From Acytostelium subglobosum LB1 (lineage: Eukaryota > Evosea > Eumycetozoa > Acytosteliales > Acytosteliaceae), in contig NW_012236501.1 of assembly GCF_000787575.1 (NCBI RefSeq), positions 63,900 through 127,899 of the forward strand: a DNA stretch of 64,000 bases, written 5' to 3'. The notes below the pieces were generated by a model. It searched no databases and was not told the origin of the DNA. It saw only the letters and a list, made by a program, of their open reading frames with translations. A program made the position numbers and the translations under genes. Shown in pieces: positions 22,061 to 32,115 of the stretch (its first letter is position 1; each line of letters starts with the position of its first letter).

Positions 22061-22715
22061 TGTAGTGATACATCAACAAATAAAGTAAGTAAAGGGGAAG
22101 ATTGTATCAAAGAATAATGACTGATGATTCGATAAACGAAACATTCTCAACATAGTTGAGGCACCATCATTGCAAGCATCAAGTTGTTGCTTTCAGATCG
22201 ATCAGTAGAGGCTCATGAACTATTAATAAACTTAACATTTGCTCAACAGATGATAATCACATGTTTGGCTGTTCGTTTTCTAACCACTCACTTATTCAAT
22301 GGCAGACAATGGACCGTGCCCATTCACACCTGGATGTGAGTGATCACACACGTTTTATTCACTGTTTTTGGCCGTTGATTGGGGGTCAAAAGGTAGGCTC
22401 ACTAGTTTCTGCGCCCACAAACATCCAACACCATTTCCTTGATCATGACATATGTGCGAATGTGTCACATCGTGGCATCGAGCCGTACTGAGTGTTGTTA
22501 CGCGAATTGGATTGGAACGGGTTGTGATCATCTGATTGGCTTATACCAAACGCGTGTGCGTGTGCGTGTGTCCGTGGACATGTGAGGTCGTTTGTTTGAA
22601 TGAACGATGCATCGTGTTGCATTATTACGCGCACCCATGGCTACACCATGCCACCACTTGTATTACTACTGCTACTGCTGCTGCTGCTACTGTTCCTTTG
22701 TTGTTGTTGTGCTTG
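22061..22715. other. Spacer between tandem membrane-protein genes
   Basis: This 655-bp spacer holds the promoter of gene E and the 3' end of gene F. It contains alternating GTGTGCG at about 22552-22571 and CTGCTGCTG-type triplets at about 22670-22700 just beyond the gene F stop. The triplets look like an extension of the gene's Gln-rich end into the 3' UTR. I see no gene. Confidence 0.4.
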
Positions 22716-25034
22716 TTATTGTGCCTGCTGTTGCTGGGCATTGGTATAATGTAACAGATTGATCTTGACACCTCTCCTACTGACACTGTCATTGACACCG
22801 TGGCCTTGTCCTTGTGCACCCTCTTCATCCACGCGCTGTGGTGAGGTCGAAGGTAGATCACTCGAGATTGTAACCATCTCCACGCCACCTCCATCATCAC
22901 CATCATTGAATGTTGGCTCGATCAGATGCAGCTTGTCGACACTTGGTTCTTGTTCGGTAACATGGCGCACCTCTGTATCCAACTCCTTGGCCAGCTCAGG
23001 CGTCAGGATGTCTCGTGAGTAATGACGGATGAGGTAGCGGACACGTTGATTCTTCTCGCGTAGCAATGAGTAGCAGGCAATGATCACAGTGAAGATGATA
23101 AAGAACAGGATGTAGTTGGTGTTGGCTGTGCCCTTGCCAACCATCGCCAGTGGCAAGATGGCAAAGCTGACTGGCAGCAGCACCAGCAGGTACAGGAAGA
23201 ACAGTTGTGACGATGCCAGTGTGACTACACGCATCACACCGCCAAAGTAGTACAGACTGCCATCACGTGTAGACGTCTGAGTGAACATTGCGCACTGCAC
23301 TCCAATCAGCACGGTGAACGCAATGAATGACAAGAGGTCGGCGCGATATGGATGTGTGCGTCGCATGACTGAGAGGTAGAGCATCGACAGTGTGACGGGC
23401 ACCATTATAATGAAGCGTAGCAGTAGGAAGATGAACAGTGTGCCAGGCTTGCTGTAAAGGTAGTCCTGCATAGTGTAGAAGATTGTTGTGGCTGTGGTGG
23501 CCAACACCACGCCCACCTCAATGATCGACTCGGACGAGTAGAACTGGATGAAACCACGCTCCATCTCACGATCCTTGAATCGCTGTGTGAGGAAGTTGGT
23601 GGCTCGCTTGTAGAACTTGTCAAAGTGATCGTAGGTCTTCTGGGCGGGCATGTGTGGACACACTCGCACCAGCTCTGCAAACAGTGCACGGTTTGTAATC
23701 TCGTTGAGACGTGCACCAAAGCCTGCCGCGACCAAGTAGAACATGTATGATCCACCCTGTGAGAAGATGACGTGCAGCACACTTGGTGGATAGGCATTGA
23801 TGATTCGAATGATGACCAATGCAAACACTCCAATTGTTCCAGTGATGCATGCTCTCCAGAACTTGGCCGTTGGTACAGAGAAGTTGACCCAAAGATAAAT
23901 TTGATATGATGGTTCATATGGAGGGAACTAAGTTGGATAATATATTAACATGTTAATATTTATATGGAATCTGATCATGTGATCAGTAAATTGATCACGT
24001 GACACTATTATCTGATCACGTGATTTTCCGGAAATTGGGAGTACTTACAACATCGATATAGAATATTCTGGATATATTATTGGTTAATAATAGTATTTGT
24101 AGGTAGACTACTTCGACATATGATGCAAGAGCTGGCAATGGAATGATTATCAATGCACAGACAATGGTAACAACCAACTCTGTTGTATATAATGCATCCC
24201 TCCTCAACAAGTATCCACCTTCCTTCATATAATTGAACACTGACATCAATATCTGTAGTACAACTGCAAATGACATCAACACCTTGATCTTGGTCTTACA
24301 TATCAGATTGAAGTATCTTTCAAACTCGCCCTCTAATTGGAATGGAAGTGAATGGTGAGTATGAGTGGACATGGACACATTCCAATCAATCAAATATGTT
24401 ACATACCTGTGATCAACTCATCCAAAACTGGATCAGATGAGGAAACGGGTTGGAATTGACCTCTGGTCTTGGGTGATTCGAGACGTGCTAGAGCAAGTTG
24501 ATCACGGACTTTCTTGGCTGATGACCTGGTTGAGTAGCGACGAAGGCATCCTGCACATCCTTGGCACTGTCCATCACGTGATCCATCACATTGATGTTGT
24601 TGCTGTTGTAGTTTACTCCTCTTTTTGAATACCAAAGTGACTGGATTGATCCTGTCCTTGAGTGCACTTGGGAACTTTGGTACGAACTTCTCGTAGTACT
24701 CATTCAGTCGCTCGTTGTCCTTGATAAACTTGGGAACTGGTATCTGGAATACATTGCTATTGTGCATGTACGTGTCCACCATTCCACTGCTACTGAGTGT
24801 CCTGCTCGTGTGAAGATCCATCGCACTGCCATTGCCATTCTGTTGTTGTTGCTGTGGTTTGTAATCCAAATAATCTGACTCCTTGTTGCGACTGATGTTC
24901 AAAGTTGATTGATCCAAAGTAGCACCATATTTTTGTGGTGGAGTAGCCTCTATTATGACTGGGAGTTCTTGCTGCTCCTGTTGATCAGCGTCGACAACGA
25001 TGTTATCTTTAGAGCTTTGATGTGAGTTGTCCAT
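22716..25034 (-). CDS. Multi-pass membrane protein F (three exons), paralogue of E
   Basis: Exons are 25034-24407, 24332-24049 and 23927-22716, giving 707 aa. Exon 2 is exactly as long (284 bp) as in gene E, and both introns fall at the same codons and phases. The layout matches gene E: a polar N-terminal region of about 205 aa with I-N-P-V-T-L-V-F-K and L-D-E-L-I-T, then about eight to ten membrane helices, a loop with R-F-K-D-R-E-M-E-R-G-F-I-Q-F-Y, and G-G-V-M-R-V-V-T-L-A-S-S-Q-L-F-F-L-Y near the last helices. The tail is Gln-rich. The strongest conservation between E and F is in the membrane half and the I-P-x-P-K-F region. Function is unknown. Confidence 0.78.
23971..24024. repeat. Three palindromic TGATCAYGTGA motifs in intron 2 of gene F
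   Basis: Within 54 bp of the intron there are CTGATCATGTGATCAG, TTGATCACGTGACA and CTGATCACGTGATT. Each has a TGATCA core, two carry a CACGTG E-box, and the first is a near-perfect 16-bp palindrome. The intron is otherwise AT-rich. They may be binding sites or just simple-sequence drift. Confidence 0.6.
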
Positions 25035-26020
25035 TTATCTTTTAAGGACTGGGAATAATCACAATCTACATCTACACCTCAAGGTTAATCAATAATAATA
25101 CATGACGAATGTGAGTAACTTACAAGTTGGTGAGGTGGAGTGATGGTTGAGCGAAAGACATCATCAGCAACAACATCAACGTCCAAACTTTTTGTAATGG
25201 CGATGTGGGGACGTGATGACCTTTGATAACCATGCGATCATTAAACTACGAGGTGGGTACTTTCGCTCTGGTCGCCCTCGCCCCATCCAAGTAAGAAGTG
25301 GTACATGGTGTTAATGTGTTTGTGTGAATGATCACAATAATCATCGTTTAGACTGTGGAGATCTTTTTGATCACAAGCCTGATGAGTGAGATACATCGTT
25401 AATCGGCCTCAAGTTGCCTATTTTTATCCATTTGGCACCCATCAAAACAGACACACACATAGAGGTACAAGGTTATAAGTATGTATGGCTGCGGTCATGT
25501 CCTTTGCAGTACTGATCAGTATTCTCCAGCACTAAAGTGATCACTTTTGCAACCTGAAGTGTATGGTTATTCATGCTGGACAATGGTCCGGCAAATATAA
25601 ACACAAATACCTTCAATGCCATCGATGTATGTTGGGGACTTCTTTGGACAAATGGATGGATGGACAACGTCCAAATCTGATTTTTCAGATCCTTTCCGGG
25701 TCAATAAATTTCTATTTGTTTTTGATCACTGTGCAGTATTTAGCCGATAACCATTTGATCACATCATCAATCCCAACATTTTTGTTCATCTTCAAGCACA
25801 AGCACAAACAGTTGAAGTTGTACTTTCATTCAACACCTCATTGTCAATCATCATTGTTGTCAATCATTCATTCTCTCTTTATCTCACACATTCATTCAAT
25901 CAAACAAACAAACTTGTACATTTACATTTATATATTGTATATATATATATATAATAGATAGTAGAGGGAGGGAATATATAAACACTTGTTGTTATTGTAA
26001 ATAGAAATATATATTAAGTC
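25035..26020. other. Intergenic region between divergent genes
   Basis: This gap of about 1 kb lies between membrane gene F (minus) and the poly-Q gene (plus). A 132-codon frame at 25563-25961 is low-complexity and ends in an (AT)n tract, so I do not call it. TGATCA palindromes recur (about 25330, 25365, 25755). A long TATATATATATAT tract at about 25938 probably serves the downstream promoter. Confidence 0.4.
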
Positions 26021-26563
26021 ATGCAAGTGTCTAAACAGTACTCTTCATTAAGATTACAGGTTGAAGTTTATGGAACATTCAGATTCTTAACCTGTGTATC
26101 AAATCCCTCTCTATCAATTCAATCATTGTATACACGTATGTATATCTCATCACATCATGTCATGTCAAGTAATGTCAGTTTCTAACACAACAACAACAAC
26201 AACAACAACAATAATATAACAGAGATCGAAGATGAAGTACGCGCCAACTATATGGTGCAGTTTAAGGTGTTGGCTATAAGGGACATCAACCATGAAACAT
26301 TACCTGTACATTCAATGATTGGCGAACGTCTGAAGAATATGGATCAGATCTACGCCTTTGTAACATTTAAGTCGACACAAGAAGTTCAACAACAACAACA
26401 AATGCAACAACAACAACAGGCACAAGAACAGCCACCTCAATATCATCATCATCAACAACAACAATTATATCAACAACAACAACTACAGCACAAACAACAA
26501 CAACAACAACATCATATGCCACAGATTGTACAACCTTATGCATCGACTACTATACTCTTGTAA
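26021..26563 (+). CDS. Two-exon poly-Q protein of unknown function
   Basis: Exon 1 is 26021-26135 and exon 2 is 26223-26563. The 87-bp intron has a GTATGT donor and an AACAG acceptor after a CAA-triplet run, and the product is 151 aa. Exon 1 reads as a compact beta-rich start (S-S-L-R-L-Q-V-E-V-Y-G-T-F-R-F). It continues across the junction into Q-I-E-D-E-V-R-A-N-Y and Q-F-K-V-L-A-I-R-D, a pattern that could be a ubiquitin-like fold; this is a guess. From about residue 95 the protein is Gln/His-rich (CAA-coded), as is common in dictyostelids. I found no named family. Exon 2 alone starts at an internal ATG (26252), but the spliced frame gives a better start. Confidence 0.6.
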
Positions 26564-26869
26564 ATAATTAATTAATCCGACCATTATATATATATAGACA
26601 CAAATATAACAACATGTAAATCATTATAACAAATATAAATATAAATAATAATCAAATATATAGCATAGCCAACAACTACAACAACTACAACATGTAATAA
26701 CTCAATGACACACACTGAGGCCCTCTTGAAGAGGCCTTAACGAACGACTCTACCGAATAGACATCACTAAATAAAGCACATAAGGAACTGGTTTTGGTTG
26801 ATCAATCAATCATTCCAATCATATCATCTGTACATGTAATATAGTTATATTTGTTATTTAGAATTAGTT
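26564..26869. other. AT-rich spacer
   Basis: This 306-bp spacer has ATAT runs, an imperfect palindrome GAGGCCCTCTTGAAGAGGCCT (26718-26738) and an AATAAA at 26771. The palindrome could be a 3'-end hairpin for the poly-Q gene. I see no gene. Confidence 0.35.
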
Positions 26870-27382
26870 ATGGTATTGGTGTCAAAGACAAGCAGCGTTG
26901 CATCCGACCTGAACAAGTCGTTAAAGATCAAGACTGATTCACTCAAGAGACTCGAGAAGGACTATATCTACTATCAAAAAGAGTTGGAGGAGCAGAAGAA
27001 TAGAGTCGAACTATGTAAGAAGGATCCAACAAAGGATGAATACGATCTAAAGAAACAAGTATGTATACATGTAGTCGTCGTCGTAGTGGTCCTAGTTGTT
27101 GTTGTGAGCTGACATCAATGTTAATAGGTAGAGATATTGGATGAGAACAATGCAATGATAGTAGACACTGTCAAACGATTGACAGACTCTTTAACAGTAC
27201 TAGCTGAGTTCCTTGTAAGTAGCATACTACCTTTGAAGTGATGTCATCAACTATCTATCTAACAGTCGACTGTAACACACACTCAACAGGAGGAACAAGC
27301 TGAGAAGAAAGACTCTCTGGATCAATATAATGAGGCGATGGAGTTGATGGAGAGATTGTACCAACAGTTTATCAATGAATGA
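26870..27382 (+). CDS. tbcA: Tubulin-binding cofactor A
   Basis: The exons are 26870-27058, 27128-27214 and 27290-27382. All junctions are GT-AG and the product is 122 aa, close to the usual 105-120 aa of the family. The protein is almost entirely long amphipathic helix. It has the TBCA landmarks L-K-I-K-T-x-x-L-K-R-L-x-K-D, Y-Y-Q-K-E-L-E-E-Q, a loop, Y-D-L-K-K-Q-V-E-I-L-D-E, then a third helix ending in E-A-M-E-L-M-E-R-L. TBCA captures beta-tubulin after the CCT chaperonin and feeds it to the tubulin-folding pathway in the cytosol. The first frame reads through the donor for 18 codons, and splicing restores the helix. Housekeeping gene; next to Spb1, convergent. Confidence 0.85.
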
Positions 27383-27511
27383 TTGATTGTATGATTAAAT
27401 GAATGAACGATTGCATGTACACCTCTTTGGATTGGTCTAAGCCTACTACCAATACTGCTATGGGAGTAGGAGTTTATTGCATTATAACGATGATGACCTT
27501 GATGATCAATC

Positions 27512-30179
27512 TTACTTCTTCTTGCTACCACCCTTTCCTTTGCCCTTGTTCTTGATAGCATCGACTCTCTTCTTGGCGCGCAGCTCCTTCTTCATTCTCT
27601 TGTCGACCACCTTGTACTTGCCAGACGTGCCACCGCCAGTCTTGAACTTCTTGCTGATCACAGTGATCTTTTGTTGACGTGAGTTGCCGGCCTTCTCTGA
27701 TCCCTTGTACAGCTTCTCGATGGCGCGCATCTTCTCGCGGTTGGACATCTCCTCGTTGTCGACCACATTGTTGGCCTTGTCCTTGAGCTTGTCCATGCGC
27801 TTGGCCAATCTGTACTTCTTCCTGGCCTTGGCCTCGGCAATCTTCTTGATTGGACGTGAGTCAATCTCACGGATGTTACGCTTGATCTCTTCAACCATCT
27901 CCTTGGTGATTGGTGTCTGTGGCTTGTTGTGGCGTCCCTCATCCTCCTCGAACCATGTGGGTAGGTTATCGTCGTTGAATGCGTAACGGTTGTAGGCGTC
28001 GTCGATCATGTCCTGCTTCATCTTCTTTCGCAGCATCAGTGTGCCCAGTGCCAGGGTCTTGATCTTGCTGTCCTCTCCCTCCTCGTCGGAAGACTCGTAC
28101 TCGACTGCATCCGCCTCCATTGGCACCACCTCGAAATCCTCCTCCTTCTTCTTGGTCGCATCATCGTCCTCGTCCTCATCATCGCTGAGCTTGCCACCTG
28201 GCGCTGCCTGGTACTTTCCAGTCTTCTCCTTCTTCTTCTTTGGCAAGGCCACTGGTGCCCTTGTGTCCTTGGTGAGCTTCTGCAGTTTGATTGGACGGTC
28301 CATCTCGTCGTCGTCTTGCTCCTGGGCCTCAGGCTCCTCGCCGTCCTGATCGACGCCCTCAAAGAGATCCTGGTCGAACCATCTTGAGGTGGTCTTCTCG
28401 GCGGACATCTTTCTCTTTCCAAATACAAGTGAATGTGACTCGTCGGCCAGCTTGTCTTCCAGGTCGTCGTCCTCATTCTCGTCGTAGGCCTCCTCTTGCT
28501 CGTCGTCGGCATTGTCTACGGTTTGGCCGGCCTGCTCCATACTCAGCAGCTTGTCCTTGGACAGACGCTCGATGCCTACCTCGCCAGACTTGCCCTTGGT
28601 CTTCTTTAAATACTGCATGTACTGCTGCTCGAGCTGCATCTCCATATACTCATCGTTGTCCATCTCTGCCTCCTCGTTGTTGTCGTACTCTTCGTCGTCG
28701 TCGTCGGACAGACCATCCTGCTCGAGCTCCTCGGGGTCGATGTTGGCGTCGGTGTCGACCTCGATATGATGATCACGTGTGCGCTGCAGATTGAACAGGT
28801 TGTTGTCGTCGACCTGGTCGATGGTGTCGCCTGGGATGGTCATGTTCATCTCAATCCTGCGCTGCAGGTTCCTCTTCTTCTCATTCTGCTTCTTCTTCTC
28901 CTTTCTCTTGCGCTTCTCCATCTTCTCGACGTTCTCCTCCATCAGTTTGTCCAGGTTCTCATCGAGTTCCTCTTGGGTCAGCAGACGGTTGGCTGACTCG
29001 CCATCCTCATTGGCGCCCTCAGCGGCGGCGCCGCGCTTGGGGTTGTCCAGGTGCTCCTTGTAGAGGGCCATCTCCTTCTTCCACTTGATCAGACTCTTAA
29101 AGTCGTGCTTGCCCAGCACCTTGAGATCGCGCATGCACGACTTGATCTCGGGTGTGGTGGCGGGATGGTCGAGGTAGATCTTGCTCTCGACGTCAAACTC
29201 GAGCTGGTTGTACGTGGCCAGCATCTTGAGATGCTCGTTGCCCTCGACAAACTCCTTGACTGTGCCGGTCTTGTGCAGCATGGTGAGGCCGTCCTCGTAA
29301 CCCTGTCTGTTTCTCTTGGCCTTCTTCTCGGACAGCACGTCCACCTTCTTGACCTCCTGGATCTCCTTGAAGACGTACTTTGGATCGAGCAGCTTTGGGT
29401 CGATCCTCTTTGGTGCCAAGAAGCCCTGACACACGACAAAGATCTCTGCCGAGGCGTTTCTCGATGCCTGTGGCTTGGTGCTCTCCACCTTCTTGAACAG
29501 CTGATGCATCACCCACAACAATGAGTTGTAGTCGGCACCACGGAACACCTTGGTGACGAACCAACCACCTGGTGTGAGGAACTCTGTAGCCAACTTCAAT
29601 GCATGCAAAGTCAGCTCAGACTGTTGATAAGCGTCCTGGATCCAAGAGGTACCCATATTAGGTGCACCATCGTGAAGGCAACTATAGTATGATTGAGTTA
29701 GTTAGTGAGTGAGGTTGAGTCGGTGAGGCGAGTGGGATGTCACTTACATGTCGACCTTCCATGTTTTCAATGTCTTCTTAATCTCTGTACGACACTTCTG
29801 AGTAGTGATATCCTCTTGTAGACCAACACAGTTCCTGATTGGACGGATTGGATCGAGATCAACACCAACAATCAATGATTGTACTGGCATATACTTTGAT
29901 GCGACTTGCATCCTAAATTGAATGATTGATCGAATGAATCGTAATGTTAATATAAATGAATGATTGATTGATTGATTGAATGAGTGTAATATCGATAACA
30001 TACCATCCACCTGGTGCAGCACATAGATCTAGACAAGCCTTGGCAGAGCCGAGGAAGTTGTACTTCTTGTTGAGTTGGATCAGCTTGAATGCGGCACGAG
30101 ACCTGTAGCCTTGCTCTTTGGCCAAGTAGTAAAACTTGTCCAAACGTCCCTTGGCCAACTTCTTTTTCTTTTGTCCCAT
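27512..30179 (-). CDS. SPB1: Spb1/FTSJ3-type rRNA 2'-O-methyltransferase
   Basis: The exons are 30179-30004, 29912-29748 and 29681-27512. The spliced product is 836 aa, as long as yeast Spb1 (841). Residues about 1-210 are an FtsJ/RrmJ fold. They include the SAM loop D-L-C-A-A-P-G-G-W split by intron 1, and the K-D-K-E catalytic set: K in F-Y-Y-L-A-K-E, D in [10 protein letters not shown] in F-V-T-K-V-F-R-G, E in A-S-A-E-I-F-V-V-C. Then come the Spb1 middle region, long Asp/Glu-rich and Lys/Arg-rich coiled stretches (about 400-640), and the basic Spb1 C-terminal domain ending G-K-G-G-S-K-K-K. The family methylates the A-loop guanosine of large-subunit rRNA during nucleolar 60S assembly. Many open frames on the other strand over the acidic part are shadows. 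Confidence 0.92.
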
Positions 30180-30459
30180 TGTTTATGTATGTGTATGTAT
30201 ATGTATATGTATATATATCTGTATTAATAAATATTATATTAGTAGGTAGTGATGTTTGTTTGAAAGATGAACAAAATAAACGACACTTTCTCACACACCT
30301 CGCTCGCTTCGTCTCCTTGTCGACTTCTACTATTAATTTGATTTTTTTTTAATTAAATTGAACGGAATTGAGTGAATGACAAAAGATTCATTGTTATGAT
30401 TGAAAGAAATACATGTACAAACAAAGATATATAATACGTATATATATGATATGATCTAA

Positions 30460-30993
30460 TTAATAGTCTTCTGGCCACACCCATGATAGTCCAAGCCTCT
30501 TGAAGGCATCTTGACAGAATTGTTTGGAGCAGTAGTTGTTGGCATGCACTAATGTTTTGTGAACGTTGTTACGTAGGTCAATGGCTAGACGCACTGCCCA
30601 TACCATCGGTGAGTCACCTGGTGTTTGTAGATGTTGTGTTATACCTGCATCACGTACATTGTGATGATGTGTCAACCTTGTACCATATACTGGATTACAT
30701 CGTTCAGCTTCAACATTATATAACTGTCCTCTAATAGTTTGTTCATCAGAGTGTCCATTGATGTCAATAAGCAATTCATAATGATGTTGGTCTTTGTCTT
30801 GATCTTGATTATTATGATGATGATGTCTTATATGTAATAATGTAGATATAGTAACATGTTTGATTATATAGACACGACCTATATTGTTAGGTGCAGTTGG
30901 TGGCTGTTCAAATAGATCTATCTCTGTGTCTAATTGGAACTCTGTATTATAACTATTAATACTATTAACAAATGCATCCTTTGGTGAGTTCAT
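30460..30993 (-). CDS. Small protein of unknown function
   Basis: The frame encodes 177 aa, with an ATG at 30993 and a stop at 30460-30462. The middle contains a His/Asn/Asp/Gln-rich loop (about residues 56-70). The ends look ordered (G-R-V-Y-I-I-K-H-V-T-I-S-T-L-L and A-F-K-R-L-G-L-S-W-V-W-P-E-D-Y). There is no signal peptide or membrane helix, and I do not recognise a family. AT-rich spacers of about 280 bp (upstream of Spb1) and about 60 bp (before the telomere-like array) flank it. Confidence 0.5.
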   Translation of the reverse strand: MNSPKDAFVNSINSYNTEFQLDTEIDLFEQPPTAPNNIGRVYIIKHVTISTLLHIRHHHHNNQDQDKDQHHYELLIDINGHSDEQTIRGQLYNVEAERCNPVYGTRLTHHHNVRDAGITQHLQTPGDSPMVWAVRLAIDLRNNVHKTLVHANNYCSKQFCQDAFKRLGLSWVWPEDY

Positions 30994-31054
30994 CCTATTG
31001 ATCTATCTATCTGTCAGTCTATCTATTCAAGAATACTTAGGATTGAACACTCGT

Positions 31055-31115
31055 ACCCTTACTTAACCCTAACCCTTACCCTTGCCCTAACCCTTACCCT
31101 CGCCCCAACCCTAAC
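31055..31115. repeat. Telomere-like CCCTAA/CCCTTA/CCCTTG array upstream of gene C
   Basis: About nine imperfect units of CCCTAA, CCCTTA, CCCTTG and CCCTCG lie in 61 bp, ending 58 bp before the ATG of ankyrin-like gene C. A similar array sits just before gene D. The position argues for a promoter element or a relic carried along with the duplicated gene, not a chromosome end. Confidence 0.75.
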
Positions 31116-31173
31116 TTTGCATCACTTTCAAACATTGACAAGGTGGACTGACGGACTTGTGGCATTATTAAAG

Positions 31174-31491
31174 ATGGCAACAAATAATTGTAGTAATTAT
31201 AAGTCAACGATTATACATTCAGTGTTACGTAGCTCTACACTTATAAAGATTCTCAATCGTGTTAGTTTGATACATCAACAATTTGTTAAATTAGCACCTA
31301 CTCGACCAGCGATCAAAGGAAGAGACTTACTTTACAAAGGCAATCTCATCCAGATGTTACGACACAATGCAACTCAATACTTTATAGAACATTACAACAG
31401 AGTGTCTATTGACTATCCGTCCAATGACAACTTACTCCTGTTTGCAATTTGGAACAACAATGAAGTGGCATTCAAACATCTCATCAACAAC
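31174..31491 (+). pseudogene. Ankyrin-like gene C, exon 1, first piece (before the 4.76 kb transposon)
   Basis: The ATG at 31174 opens the same front block as gene D: S-T-I-I-H-S-V-L, K-I-L-N-R-V-S-L-I-H, A-I-K-G-R-D-L-L, Q-M-L-R-H-N-A-T-Q-Y-F-I-E-H-Y, Y-P-S-N-D, then F-K-H-L-I-N-N. Similarity to the family stops after codon I-N-N at 31491, exactly where the transposon's inverted repeat begins. The missing continuation T-N-M-S is found at 36255, on the far side of the transposon and in phase. An upstream in-frame TTG is open, but no ATG lies before 31174. The gene is split by insertion. Confidence 0.75.
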
Positions 31492-31508
31492 CACTACAAA
31501 TTATCCGC
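31492..31508 (+). repeat. Left terminal inverted repeat of the 4.76 kb transposon
   Basis: CACTACAAATTATCCGC starts directly after host codon AAC. It is matched in reverse complement at 36238-36254. Confidence 0.85.
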
Positions 31509-31577
31509 GTTCACCAACTTGCAAAACCGAGACAAGTCGTGCAGATCGATCGACCATTTGTGCGAAGTAACGTTAAT

Positions 31578-31709
31578 AAAAACTTAATCCAAACAGCGGC
31601 GGATCTACCATATGGAAGAGGAATCCGCATTTTTTATTAAGTTTTTAAATCACCTGGGTTGGTCTGGCGGCCGTTCAAACATCATGAGGCTCCAGACCAC
31701 CCAAGTGAT
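31578..31709. repeat. Subterminal hairpins of the 4.76 kb transposon
   Basis: There are two nested or adjacent palindromes. In 31578-31648, AAAAACTTAAT pairs with ATTAAGTTTTT, and GCGGAT inside pairs with ATCCGC. In 31652-31709, ACCTGGGTTGGTCTGG pairs imperfectly with CCAGACCACCCAAGT. ATTAAGTTTT and TTAAGTTTG also recur near the right end (36220-36235 on the other strand). These are likely transposase-binding or end-recognition sequences. Confidence 0.6.
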
Positions 31710-31755
31710 CATATTATAACATACTCAGTTGTAAATAGTTAGTTAGTTGTGATAA

Positions 31756-32115
31756 ATGACAAAGCCGAGTGCGCAACTAGCGTCAGTCACTGCGTCACCT
31801 CCCTCCATTGCTAGACATAATTGTCAGCATGGTGAATGTAGCAACAACGGTGGCCAGGGGTTCTTGACCAAGAATGCTCGAGATGCTCATTCATCGCAGA
31901 CCAAACACCTCTGTACCGACAGAGGAGTTGAGTGCAAGATATGTCGGAAGAAGATGGCCAAACAACAGCGACAGCAAAGCGCCGCTGCGGCGGCGACCAG
32001 CGAGCAAAGCTCCATGTCGAGCGCATTGAGTGATATCACAAGCTTCATCTGTGATCAATACGCCAATGGAAATAGAGGGGAGCGCGTCAATGACCAACAT
32101 CGAGACCGTAGGTGA
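31756..32115 (+). CDS. Zinc-finger-like N-terminal frame of the 4.76 kb transposon
   Basis: This frame of 119 codons contains C-x4-C and C-x2-C pairs with nearby His residues (R-H-N-C-Q-H-G-E-C; H-L-C-T-D-R-G; C-K-I-C). They suggest a DNA-binding zinc module, followed by a Gln/Ala-rich stretch. It overlaps the next frame (starting at 32030) by 86 bases in a different register. It may be the true N-terminus of the transposase with a one-base shift near 32030, or a separate small protein. No intron signal bridges the two. Confidence 0.5.
   Translation: MTKPSAQLASVTASPPSIARHNCQHGECSNNGGQGFLTKNARDAHSSQTKHLCTDRGVECKICRKKMAKQQRQQSAAAAATSEQSSMSSALSDITSFICDQYANGNRGERVNDQHRDRR

Noticed and set aside
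25563-25961. 132-codon frame upstream of the poly-Q gene
   Set aside because: It ends in a translated AT-dinucleotide tract and lies in the promoter region. No start context or family.
28036-29564. Several long open frames antisense to, or out of frame with, the Spb1 gene (for example 28291-28794 and 29051-29524)
   Set aside because: They are low-complexity shadows (Arg/Pro/Ser or Leu/Val runs) of the acidic and basic stretches of Spb1.
31055-31115. True telomere or chromosome end
   Set aside because: The array is only about 60 bp, imperfect and surrounded by genes on both sides.
31652-31709. tRNA or other structured RNA gene
   Set aside because: It folds as a long hairpin but lacks the T-loop and anticodon arrangement of a tRNA. 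It fits better as a transposon subterminal palindrome.
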